Source: Arenibacter palladensis
GTDB taxonomy: Bacteria > Bacteroidota > Bacteroidia > Flavobacteriales > Flavobacteriaceae
Assembly: GCF_900129275.1 (NCBI RefSeq)
Contig: NZ_FQUX01000003.1
Coordinates: 62,001 to 126,000, forward strand
Reading direction: 5' to 3'
Length of the DNA: 64,000 bases
Positions within the stretch are counted from its first letter, which is position 1; every line of letters begins with the position of its first letter. The translations under genes and the position numbers were made by a program. Below are positions 38,255 through 46,209 of the stretch, piece after piece. The notes below the pieces were generated by a model, which saw only the letters and a program-made list of their open reading frames with translations, was not told the origin of the DNA and ran no database searches.

Positions 38255-39322
38255 TTATAATGAATCTAACGGACTTTCGATATTCGCAAGACTACGTGGT
38301 GTTACCTTGGTATAGACCTGAGTGGTCTTAATAGAACTATGCCCCAATAGTTCCTGAATAAACCGCATATCGGTACCCGATTCCAAAAGGTGGGTTGCAT
38401 AGCTATGCCTAAGGCCGTGAACCCCAATATTTTTTTTGATACCTGCCCTTTTCATGGCCTCTTTGAACACCTTCTGTATGCTACCTCTGGAATATTGCCC
38501 CCCATACCTGCCTTCAAGCAAATACTCCTTGGGATTATATTCTCTATAATACTTTCTTAGTTTTGGCAATAGCGTTACGGGTAGCGGTACCATCCTATCT
38601 TTCTTTCCTTTTGCACCACGAATATGCACAACCATTCTAGAGCTATCAATGTCATTTATTTTAATAGCAACGACTTCTGAAACCCTAAGTCCCAAACCAT
38701 AGCAAAGTTCCAGAGCAATGCGATGTTTTAAATTTTCTACTTGTTTAAACAACTTTGCCACTTCACTCTTAGCCAACATTTTAGGTAAGGTAGCCGGTTT
38801 TTTAGGTCTCGGAATATCAAAAAAGAGTTGTGGCCTATATAATACTTTTTCAAAGTAAAATTTAATGGCATTTATTTTACCGTTCATTTTGCGTTCCCCC
38901 ATTTTCTCCTGGTAAACGCAATAGAGAAAATAATCCTTTAATTTTTTAGGTGTAAGCTCATCCACAGGATAATTTTTGATCAATTGAAGTAAGTGTACAA
39001 ACTCTGCAATATAGATCCGAATGGTGTTTGGACTAAGCGCTTTTAACCTAAGCTGATCATAATACCGTATTAGGGCAGTTTGGTTAACAGGAGCTATTTT
39101 GGGAAGTTGTTTTTCAATAAATGGTCGCTGCTCTATTTTCAAGGCCTTTCTAACCGCAGGTATATCCGGTAAATACCACGCCTTATTGGTTTTGCTCCAT
39201 TTTGCAGAGGTAAAGCGTTCTCTAAATTGTTGTACCAAATGGGGATTAAATGGAAAAAAAACCAATATTACATCTTTGTTCCGATGCACAGCAGGTTTAA
39301 AAGTATATTGGGAAAAATCCAT
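38255..39322 (-). CDS. tyrosine recombinase, candidate integron integrase
   Basis: The protein has 355 residues. Residues 1-65 form an extra N-terminal domain with a KWSKTNKAWYLP motif, reminiscent of the small domain found at the start of many Bacteroidota integrases. A SAM-like core-binding domain spans about 80-165. The catalytic set is complete: Arg213 (GLRVSE), Lys238/240 (GAKGKKDR), His302-x-x-Arg305 (HGLRHSYAT), His328 (LLGHSS) and Tyr337 (TTQVYTKV). It ends IESPLDSL, close to the VRSPLDAL end of class 1 IntI. The IntI-specific extra helix between the catalytic Lys and HGLRH is not visible. It diverges from the array whose first boundary lies 149 bp away. Confidence 0.88.
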   Translation of the reverse strand: MDFSQYTFKPAVHRNKDVILVFFPFNPHLVQQFRERFTSAKWSKTNKAWYLPDIPAVRKALKIEQRPFIEKQLPKIAPVNQTALIRYYDQLRLKALSPNTIRIYIAEFVHLLQLIKNYPVDELTPKKLKDYFLYCVYQEKMGERKMNGKINAIKFYFEKVLYRPQLFFDIPRPKKPATLPKMLAKSEVAKLFKQVENLKHRIALELCYGLGLRVSEVVAIKINDIDSSRMVVHIRGAKGKKDRMVPLPVTLLPKLRKYYREYNPKEYLLEGRYGGQYSRGSIQKVFKEAMKRAGIKKNIGVHGLRHSYATHLLESGTDMRFIQELLGHSSIKTTQVYTKVTPRSLANIESPLDSL

Positions 39323-39456
39323 TCGTCATTAGGTATATCAATATACTGTAAGATACAAAATGATATATAAAATGACAACTTTTAAAAATCCCCCTATCTA
39401 TTTATGCATAGGAGATAAGGAGGTATACCATTATTTTTATATCTTAACCTTTAATT

Positions 39457-39480
39457 ACACATATATATGTGTTGGCAAAC
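39457..39480 (+). other. attI-like first boundary of the cassette array
   Basis: A perfect palindrome, ACACATATATATGTGT (39457-39472), runs straight into GTTGGCAAAC, the first cassette end. It lies 149 bp from the integrase start, in the position attI takes in integrons. The 9 bases GTTGGCAAA reappear inverted at 40530. Confidence 0.6.
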
Positions 39481-39482
39481 AT

Positions 39483-40523
39483 ATGAAAAAACCGAAGTGG
39501 CAAACCGAATTTAGAGATTTACCGAAAATCCCAGACACCAAAAAATGGTTGAAAGGAGAACACGAAACTATCGAGCAAAAGATTTCTAAAAAACTTGCAG
39601 TCGGAATGTCAATTAGCGATGCCGAAAGGGAAATAATGCAAGGTTTGGTTCTCTTCTACGGAATTCTCTACAAATCTTTACAAGACTTGGAATTTGAAAG
39701 TTTCACGCAAAAAGACTTTAAGAATTTCGAGAATTATATCTTCTACGCTTTTAATTATTTTCCCGTTTTAGCGAACAAGTTGACTATTTACCAACTTTAT
39801 CGTGTTGTAATAAACGAACATTTGATTGGTAACAAAGAGTCTTTGACTAAAAAAGGTCTTCTATCATATCCACCTTTACATATCGTTAGAAAAATCAACA
39901 AATATAACCGAGCAAACACGCCGAAAACGAATGTGTTTTATGGAGCTGAAACGATTGATACAGCTCTGAATGAGATTAAGCCACAAATCGGAGATAAAGT
40001 AACAGTTGGAGTTTGGAAACCGATTGTAGAAAGAGAATATAATAGTTATCCAATTTCTCATAGCGAAAAAGGTTTTGGAGTAAACGAAAACTCTACAAAT
40101 GCAATTAGAGCTTTCAATGAATATAAAAAAACTCACGACAAAGTTTTGACTGACCATATGGAACCTTATTTCCACGTATTAGGTTACGAATATTCAAAAC
40201 CAATTAAACATCATTATGAATATTTAATTAGTGCAATGTTTTCAGAAAAGATTTTAGATAATCCTCAAAACAAAGGAACATCTTTTGATTTTGAATGTAT
40301 AATCTATCCAAGCGTTGGAAATAAATTTAAAACAAGTAATGTCGCAGTCAGAAAAGACATTTTAAGACACGAATTTGAATTAACAAAAGTAATTGAGTTT
40401 GAAGTTACAGATTGTCATTATGAAAAAGGACAGAAAACAAATCCTGAAAGTATAAATCTTGTGGATTATAAAGATTATCGAATAACAGAGAAAATAGAGG
40501 ACAATAGAATAATATGGAAATAA
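39483..40523 (+). CDS. RES domain-like protein (cassette 1)
   Basis: The protein has 346 residues from ATG 39483, just inside the cassette end; the frame is open further left but crosses the boundary. Residues about 140-290 resemble a RES domain: YNRANTPKTNVFYGAETIDTALNEIKP with the conserved Arg and Tyr, and DFECIIYPSVGNKFKTSNVAVR near the end. RES proteins are NAD-consuming toxins or related enzymes, normally paired with Xre antitoxins, but no antitoxin is seen. The N-terminal 130 residues are helical and unassigned. This is the cassette nearest the integrase, where expression should be strongest. Confidence 0.68.
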   Translation: MKKPKWQTEFRDLPKIPDTKKWLKGEHETIEQKISKKLAVGMSISDAEREIMQGLVLFYGILYKSLQDLEFESFTQKDFKNFENYIFYAFNYFPVLANKLTIYQLYRVVINEHLIGNKESLTKKGLLSYPPLHIVRKINKYNRANTPKTNVFYGAETIDTALNEIKPQIGDKVTVGVWKPIVEREYNSYPISHSEKGFGVNENSTNAIRAFNEYKKTHDKVLTDHMEPYFHVLGYEYSKPIKHHYEYLISAMFSEKILDNPQNKGTSFDFECIIYPSVGNKFKTSNVAVRKDILRHEFELTKVIEFEVTDCHYEKGQKTNPESINLVDYKDYRITEKIEDNRIIWK

Positions 40524-40529
40524 ATACGA

Positions 40530-40665
40530 TTTGCCAACACCGTGTATAATTAATTACTTGGTTCTCGACTACTTACGAAAATTCTCGCGAATTTTCTATT
40601 CGGTCTTTATTTGCTAAATTACGTGCTTAACCACGCAACTAATCATACACAAACACGTTGGCAAC
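40530..40665 (+). repeat. attC-like site S1
   Basis: Outer arms are TTTGCCAAC and GTTGGCAA. A second stem pairs GTGTAT (40542) with ATACAC (40645), giving an asymmetric spacer of 3 and 6 bases. The loop carries GAAAATTC/GAATTTTC at 40577-40596. Confidence 0.85.
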
Positions 40666-40673
40666 AATTAGAA

Positions 40674-41378
40674 ATGAAAAGATACATTCCCATAACTTTA
40701 GAATCTGAACCATCAATTATTGGAGTAAAAAATGGAATTTATCAATGTGAAATCAAGCCAAAAAAATTCAAAAGCCTAATTGAATATAAAAAACTTTCTG
40801 ACTTTTATGATGGCTATGAATTTGACTCTAAAAAGAATAGAAAAATAAATGGTGTCTCTGAAATTGAATATTGTCAGCTTTTAAAAAAAGCATACTTGAC
40901 AAACATTTTAAGTTTTAGCCCACATCTATTTGGTTGCCACTTTGTAATAGATGAAAAAACTCATTCTATATTTAAAAACTTCAATTTTGGAGAATACTCG
41001 GAATTTATTCCTCTAAAACTTTTTGATAATAAAGGACAGCTTGTAAGGGAAAAATATTATCTATTATTTCAAGATTTAATTTTAAACTCTTGGATTGATT
41101 TTAAGAATAGTGTGTTTTATAAAGGTCATTCATTTACTAACGACAAAGAAAATATCAGTTTCAATAGCCCAATTGATTACAAAGAAGAATTATTTGTGAA
41201 TACCGAAAATATTGTGTTAAACGACAATTTTGACTCTAGTTTAGATTTTTTCACAACGCGGATAGATACTAATTACTTTGTTTCGGAAAACCTACTGTTA
41301 GAAATGGAAAAAAATGGACTAACTGGAATAATAAAAAGTGAACGAATAAATAAAATAACTGTTGCCAACAATGTATAA
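40674..41378 (+). CDS. Imm11 (DUF1629)-like protein (cassette 2)
   Basis: The protein has 234 residues from ATG 40674; the upstream in-frame part lies in site S1. The C-terminal DTNYFVSENLLLEMEKNGLTGI resembles the 'v.VSerL...le..glTGi.f' end of Imm11-type immunity proteins. This is an eye-level match to a divergent family. The last residues, TVANNV, are encoded by the left arm of S2, so the stop codon lies inside the recombination site. No polymorphic toxin is next to it. Confidence 0.6.
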   Translation: MKRYIPITLESEPSIIGVKNGIYQCEIKPKKFKSLIEYKKLSDFYDGYEFDSKKNRKINGVSEIEYCQLLKKAYLTNILSFSPHLFGCHFVIDEKTHSIFKNFNFGEYSEFIPLKLFDNKGQLVREKYYLLFQDLILNSWIDFKNSVFYKGHSFTNDKENISFNSPIDYKEELFVNTENIVLNDNFDSSLDFFTTRIDTNYFVSENLLLEMEKNGLTGIIKSERINKITVANNV

Positions 41379-41497
41379 AAATAATTGCTCAATTTTGGGC
41401 TTAACCAGAGGTCGTTGCAAGTTTACTACGTCTGATTTTCCTGCGGAAAATCCTCGCACATAAACCCGCAACTATTCTTATACGAGACGTTGGCAAC
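41362..41497 (+). repeat. attC-like site S2
   Basis: Outer arms GTTGCCAAC and GTTGGCAAC pair. TGTATAA pairs with TTATAC, leaving an asymmetric spacer. The loop has GATTTTCC/GGAAAATC. It is nearly identical to S5. Confidence 0.87.
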
Positions 41498-41500
41498 AAT

Positions 41501-42532
41501 ATGACCAAAGAAGAAGAAATAGAAATCGTACACGGAAAAGGAACACACGTTGTAATTCTTGGAGCTGGAGCTACTTATGCTTCGACATTAAGAAATCCTG
41601 AAAAAAATGGAAAAGCACTTCCTTTAATGTGGAATGTAGTTGACATTGTAGGATTGACTAACGTGGTCAACAAGTTACCAAAAGAATACCAACTTTTAAA
41701 AGAAGATTTTGAAAAACTATATAGTTTATTGGCAAAGGATGATAAATTTAAAGCCGAAAGAGTACATATAGAAAAAAAAGTATACCAATACTTTAGCGAA
41801 TTGGAATTACCTGATGAGCCTACAATATATGACCATCTTATACTTTCTTTGAGACATAGGAAAGACATAATTGCAACGTTTAATTGGGATCCATTTCTTT
41901 ATAAAGCATACGTAAGAAATAGTGAATTCGTAGAAAGTCCTGGGATTTTACATTTACACGGTTGTGTTTCTCTAGGATTTGACAAATCAAATGGAACTGT
42001 TGGTCCTGCTGGTTGGACTTCTAAAAAAACATTGTGTGATTTTGAGCCAACTAAATTATTATATCCTGTAGACAAAAAAGATTATAATAGCGACACTTAT
42101 ATAAGCGGACAATGGGAAGTACTTGGCAATAGATTAAAAGAAGCAGAAAGAGTTTCCGTTTTTGGTTATTCTGCACCAGTAAGTGATGTAGAAGCAATCG
42201 ACTTACTTCAAAAAGCTTGGGGAAATGTTGAGGATAGAGCAATGGAAGAATTTGAATTGATAGATATTCAAGATGAGAAAAAATTATTAAAATCGTGGGA
42301 TACATTTATTCACACACATCATTATCACTACTGTAATGACTATTTCGATTCCTCATTGGCTTTACATCCAAGAAGAACGGTAGAGAGTTATCATCATTGG
42401 GCAATGCCTATGACACCTAATGAAGCCTTTCAAGATGGAAATCAAATACCAGATGATTTTAAAACCCTTGAAGAATTGTGGGAATGGCACAAACCATTAA
42501 TTGAAGCTGAAAAAAAGTTTTATGGAAAATAA
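41501..42532 (+). CDS. SIR2-like domain protein, candidate defence NADase (cassette 3)
   Basis: The protein has 343 residues. SIR2 NAD-binding signatures are visible: THVVILGAGATYAS at residues about 15-28, IIATFNWDPFLYKAY at 123-137, HLHGCVSLG at 151-159, and SVFGYSAPVSD near 220. No zinc Cys set is seen, which fits the SIR2-like NADases of anti-phage systems rather than deacetylases. Its stop overlaps by 11 bp the start of the putAbiC-like gene, so the two are translationally coupled. Phage defence is inferred from this pairing. Confidence 0.78.
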   Translation: MTKEEEIEIVHGKGTHVVILGAGATYASTLRNPEKNGKALPLMWNVVDIVGLTNVVNKLPKEYQLLKEDFEKLYSLLAKDDKFKAERVHIEKKVYQYFSELELPDEPTIYDHLILSLRHRKDIIATFNWDPFLYKAYVRNSEFVESPGILHLHGCVSLGFDKSNGTVGPAGWTSKKTLCDFEPTKLLYPVDKKDYNSDTYISGQWEVLGNRLKEAERVSVFGYSAPVSDVEAIDLLQKAWGNVEDRAMEEFELIDIQDEKKLLKSWDTFIHTHHYHYCNDYFDSSLALHPRRTVESYHHWAMPMTPNEAFQDGNQIPDDFKTLEELWEWHKPLIEAEKKFYGK

Positions 42533-42674
42533 AGAGTCTACGAAAACAAAACAACCCGTAAAACCTTATTTAAGACCAGATTACAAACCTAAAAATTGGT
42601 GGCAACGAAATTGGATTGAGCTAGTTACAATAGCGGTTGGTGTAATTATTATTCATATTTTTTTTACTTTTTAA
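42522..42674 (+). CDS. N-terminal part of the putAbiC-like gene (frameshifted)
   Basis: This 50-codon frame begins inside the end of the SIR2-like gene. It encodes a charged start, KNWWQRNW, and a hydrophobic helix (IELVTIAVGVIII), then stops after a T8 run (42658-42665). A shift of one base at this run joins it to the frame of the next gene (KAFNGNELN onward), giving the usual N-terminus of putAbiC proteins. It is therefore the first part of a broken or switchable gene rather than a separate protein. Confidence 0.7.
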   Translation: MENKESTKTKQPVKPYLRPDYKPKNWWQRNWIELVTIAVGVIIIHIFFTF

Positions 42675-42741
42675 AGCGTTTAATGGTAATGAATTAAATT
42701 CCACCAATGCGAGCGAATTTGGGAGCTTCATTGGTGGATAT

Positions 42742-43500
42742 ATGGGAACTCTTTTTGCTCTAGTAAGTGTTATTTTTCTATATACAACTTTGAGAGACCA
42801 AAGGAGAACTTCCGAAATTGAGAAATTTGAAACACGCTTTTTTGAACTAATTAGACTTCATAGGGATAATGTTCAAGAAATAACTCTAAAAACACAAAAC
42901 GGGAAAAAAATTTTCGTGTTATTTATTCGAGAGTTTAGGGAAATAATGAAAATTGTCAAAGACGTTTTTAAAAATGACAAGCTAGAAAAAAAACAAATTA
43001 TTGAAATTTCATATTTGGCATTTTTTTACGGTATTGGACCAAATTCTACAAGGATATTAAAAAATTCACTTTCCAATTATGATAAAACAAAAGTGAAAAA
43101 ATTGACTGATGAACTACAATCACAAAAACAAGAAGTAAAAAAAGAACGAAAATTTAATTACGTGCCTTTTGAAGGACACCAATCAAGATTAGGTCATTAT
43201 TATCGCCATTTGTTTCAATCGATTGCCTATTGTCACAATAAAAAAATTGACATTGATAAATACGAGTATATTAAATTAATTAGAGCTCAACTCTCAAATC
43301 ACGAACAGGCTCTTTTATTTTTAAATTCAATTTCTAAACTCGGAAAACCGTGGAAAGATGAAAACTTAATTAAAACATATCGTCTGATTAAAAATATCCC
43401 AGAAGATTTTTTTGACCCTAAAAAGGAAATCGATATTAAGGAATTATATCCTGAAATGATATTCGAATATGAAGAAAATACTGTTGCCAACAATGTATAA
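42742..43500 (+). CDS. putative phage abortive infection protein, putAbiC-like (main part)
   Basis: The frame encodes 252 residues. It matches putAbiC proteins: GTLFALVSVIFLYTTLRDQR membrane helix, FETRFFELIRLHRDNVQEI, GHYYRHLFQSIAYCH and IRAQLSNHEQALLFLNSIS. The family is associated with abortive infection of phage-hit cells. The true N-terminus is in the frame at 42522, so this ATG is a fallback start. The C-terminal VANNV is encoded by site S3, exactly as in the Imm11-like gene with S2. Confidence 0.75.
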   Translation: MGTLFALVSVIFLYTTLRDQRRTSEIEKFETRFFELIRLHRDNVQEITLKTQNGKKIFVLFIREFREIMKIVKDVFKNDKLEKKQIIEISYLAFFYGIGPNSTRILKNSLSNYDKTKVKKLTDELQSQKQEVKKERKFNYVPFEGHQSRLGHYYRHLFQSIAYCHNKKIDIDKYEYIKLIRAQLSNHEQALLFLNSISKLGKPWKDENLIKTYRLIKNIPEDFFDPKKEIDIKELYPEMIFEYEENTVANNV

Positions 43501-43618
43501 AAATAATAGCGGTTTAATCGCTAAAACGAAAGAAAGTAAATATAAAAAAGGTCTGTGTTTATCTGAAAAGCTAGTGAGTGCAAATCCGCTACTATTCTTA
43601 TACTAGACCGTTGTGAGC
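43483..43618 (+). repeat. attC-like site S3
   Basis: The left arm TGTTGCCAAC is the inverse of the start of cassette 3. The right arm is GTTGTGAGC. The inner stem pairs TGTATAAaaATAATAGCGG with CCGCTACTATTCTTATAC. Confidence 0.85.
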
Positions 43619-43627
43619 AAGCTAAAT

Positions 43628-44326
43628 ATGAAAAGAGTTTTAATAATATCGATTTGTTCCATAGTATGGTTTTGTTCTTGCAAACAAAAAAGTACATCGA
43701 AAACAGAAAAAGTAGCCATTCAATCGGAAATAAAAACCATTGCCCATAGTAATAAGGGACAACCATCACGGAATCATGATTTTGAAAAATACATCTACGC
43801 GGATACTACATACACCCTCGTTAATGGAAAAAGGATTACCATACAAAACAGTTTCCCAAAGGGAGGAATGATTGAACCGAATGGATTACAATATTCTAAC
43901 TCAGCTGGAAAATTACATGGGTTTGCAGCCTTTTGGACTCGAATAATAAATGAAACTGATATCCCTTTAGAGCTAAACATAAATGTTCCCGCTGATTCAT
44001 TTCCAATTTTCACTCCACCTGACTCATACTTGAAGTTATTTTTGCCTAAAGAAAAATTCTCGGTTAATAAACTTTCAAAATTTAACTATGGCTTAACTGA
44101 AATAAAGTCATATTTAGACGCAAATTTTGATAATGCCAGCATTTTACAAAAAACCATTAATCCTAATGAGGAGTATATTTTTTATGTAATAACATTATCT
44201 TATGAAGCAGCTGGAACCCCAAGGGCTGGACTTATCTTGAAAGAACAAGACCTATACTATAAAATGAGTATAGCGCCTCATGGTTCTGGAATTATTCCAT
44301 TAGGTACGATTACACTAAAAAAATAA
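43628..44326 (+). CDS. hypothetical lipoprotein (cassette 4)
   Basis: The protein has 232 residues from ATG 43628; an in-frame GTG 15 bases earlier lies in the cassette end. A lipobox WFCSC follows a short hydrophobic signal. The mature protein has no recognised domain; it contains beta-rich segments such as GFAAFWTRIINETDIPLELNI and EEYIFYVITLSYEAAGTPRAGL. It is probably a periplasmic or outer membrane lipoprotein. Confidence 0.72.
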   Translation: MKRVLIISICSIVWFCSCKQKSTSKTEKVAIQSEIKTIAHSNKGQPSRNHDFEKYIYADTTYTLVNGKRITIQNSFPKGGMIEPNGLQYSNSAGKLHGFAAFWTRIINETDIPLELNINVPADSFPIFTPPDSYLKLFLPKEKFSVNKLSKFNYGLTEIKSYLDANFDNASILQKTINPNEEYIFYVITLSYEAAGTPRAGLILKEQDLYYKMSIAPHGSGIIPLGTITLKK

Positions 44327-44333
44327 AAAGCCA

Positions 44334-44532
44334 GCTCACAACAACGGCTATAAAACATAGCTAAATCAGGCTTTCCGAAAGGTTTGTGTGTGTTTGCGAA
44401 AACCGCCAAATTTACAATTTGACGATTTAAATGAAAGAAAGTTAAAGCGAAAATTGTAAATTTCGCTAAGTGATAATCCGAAATGTCAGCGTCAATTTGC
44501 ACGCTACGTTTCATAGCCCAACCGTTGTAACC
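44334..44532 (+). repeat. attC-like site S4
   Basis: The left arm GCTCACAAC is a perfect inverse of GTTGTGAGC at 43610. The right arm is GTTGTAACC. The site is long (about 200 bp), with CGGCTATAAAACATAGC facing GCTACGTTTCATAGCCC and AAATTTACAATTTG facing GAAAATTGTAAATTTC. Confidence 0.82.
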
Positions 44533-44566
44533 AATTAACTGACTCAAACGATAATGCTTTTTTCAT

Positions 44567-45418
44567 ATGATTCAACTTGAAGAAATAACCTCTATTCCCA
44601 CCTTTTCTAATCAATTGGAAAATAAGTTATTGTACTCTAATCATTCTGATGACATTTCAATATCCTATCAATCTACTTATACAATAAAGTATGTTATTGA
44701 TGGTGTAAAACATTATAACTATAATAATCAAGATATAGAAGTTTCAAAAAGTCAATATTTAATTTTAAATAATGATAGTCTAATTACCACCGAAGCAAAA
44801 AAAGGAACAAAAGGTTTATCATTATTCTTATCGCCAAAATTGATTAATGAAATATCTCATTTTTACTCAAGAAGTAATTCTACAATTAAATTTCTTGAAA
44901 TTATTCAAAGAAATTCAAACCAAAAAATCAACAACTTACTTCATGAATTAGTATACTTATATGAGAACAACCTAATTGATTTGAAACAACAAATAGATGA
45001 TTTATTTATTACGATTTCTGAACTAATTGTTCAAGAGCAAGTTTCTATTGATAATAACTTTATGAACCTAAAAGTAATTAAACACGACACAAAAAGAGAG
45101 TTATATAAATCAATAATAGAGGCTAAAGAGTATTTAAATGATAATTTTAAAGAAAAAATCTCACTTGATATAATAAGTAGAGATGTTGGAATTAGTAAAT
45201 ATTATTTACACAGACTTTTTAGAGAAATTAATGGAAATACCCCTCTTGAATATTTAAAAAATATTCGTTTGGAAAAAGCGAAAAACAAACTTCAGTATTC
45301 AAAGGATTCTATTTTTGAAATTGCTATTAAATGTGGTTTTGATAATACAGCTTACTTTTCTAATGTATTTAAAAAACACGTTGGATTATCACCAACACAA
45401 TTCAGGAAAGCTTTATAA
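44567..45418 (+). CDS. AraC family regulator (cassette 5)
   Basis: The protein has 283 residues. The C-terminal 100 residues are a double helix-turn-helix of AraC type: DIISRDVGISKYYLHRLFREING and EIAIKCGFDNTAYFSNVFKKHVGLSPTQFRKAL. The N-terminal ligand part is divergent. It is followed 68 bp downstream by the metallophosphoesterase in the same cassette and is probably its regulator. Base composition is notably AT-rich, as in the neighbouring cassettes. Confidence 0.88.
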   Translation: MIQLEEITSIPTFSNQLENKLLYSNHSDDISISYQSTYTIKYVIDGVKHYNYNNQDIEVSKSQYLILNNDSLITTEAKKGTKGLSLFLSPKLINEISHFYSRSNSTIKFLEIIQRNSNQKINNLLHELVYLYENNLIDLKQQIDDLFITISELIVQEQVSIDNNFMNLKVIKHDTKRELYKSIIEAKEYLNDNFKEKISLDIISRDVGISKYYLHRLFREINGNTPLEYLKNIRLEKAKNKLQYSKDSIFEIAIKCGFDNTAYFSNVFKKHVGLSPTQFRKAL

Positions 45419-45486
45419 AATCAGCAAGATTTTATAACTCTTCATAAAAAAACGCCATTACTTTTGATTTTAGAAAACTAAGCTAA

Positions 45487-46209
45487 ATGGTGAAAAAAAT
45501 AGCGCACATTACTGATTTACATCTTGATGAAGAATTTCCTTTTGAGGACAAAATATCTGCAAGAAAACGATTTGATAAAATCTTAGCAAGTGTTAAAGAT
45601 AATGGGATTAATCATATTGTATGCACAGGTGACATCGGAGAAAATAAAGGTATCCTATATTTCTTTGACCAGCTTAAAAAAATGGACTTATCAATTGCTT
45701 TAGGAAACCATGATAATTTTACAAAAATTTCCAAGCATTATAATCTAGGAGCTGATTATAATTCAAAAAAAATCTATAGAAGTGAGCTCAAAAATCATTT
45801 CAAGTTTATCTATTTAGATTCTTCTTCAGGCATTATAGATATTAAACAACTCGAGTGGTTAAAAAAAGAACTTATATTATCTCATCCTATTATCATTTTT
45901 ATCCATCATCCGATTATTGGACTTAATTTAAAAGTAGATGAAATAGGTAAGTTGAAAAACAGAGAAGACCTCATCAAGGTATTAGAGGAAGTACCAAACG
46001 AAATTGCTATTCATTGTGGTCACTATCATATGGAGAGTACTTTAGTGTATAAAAACATTACACAATACATTACGCCAGCAGTTGCTTTTCAGATTGAAAA
46101 AAACATTTCTGAAATAAAAATAAATACTGCTATTTCTGGTTACAGAATTATTCTACTTGAAAATAACGAACTCTCTTCAGAAGTTAAAATCATAAATAAT
46201 GCAAACTAA
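45487..46209 (+). CDS. calcineurin-like metallophosphoesterase (cassette 5)
   Basis: The protein has 240 residues. All metal-site motifs are present: HITDLHLD with Asp10 and His12, CTGDIGEN, LGNHDN, FIHHPI and HCGHYH. It is the 3',5'-cyclic nucleotide or general phosphodiesterase type; the substrate is unknown. Its end overlaps the next small membrane gene by 11 bp, so they are coupled. Confidence 0.9.
   Translation: MVKKIAHITDLHLDEEFPFEDKISARKRFDKILASVKDNGINHIVCTGDIGENKGILYFFDQLKKMDLSIALGNHDNFTKISKHYNLGADYNSKKIYRSELKNHFKFIYLDSSSGIIDIKQLEWLKKELILSHPIIIFIHHPIIGLNLKVDEIGKLKNREDLIKVLEEVPNEIAIHCGHYHMESTLVYKNITQYITPAVAFQIEKNISEIKINTAISGYRIILLENNELSSEVKIINNAN

Noticed and set aside
38255-39322. 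Recombinase as a prophage or conjugative-element integrase
   Set aside because: No phage structural, replication or conjugation genes lie nearby, no tRNA target is present, and the adjacent array explains it better. It remains the main alternative.
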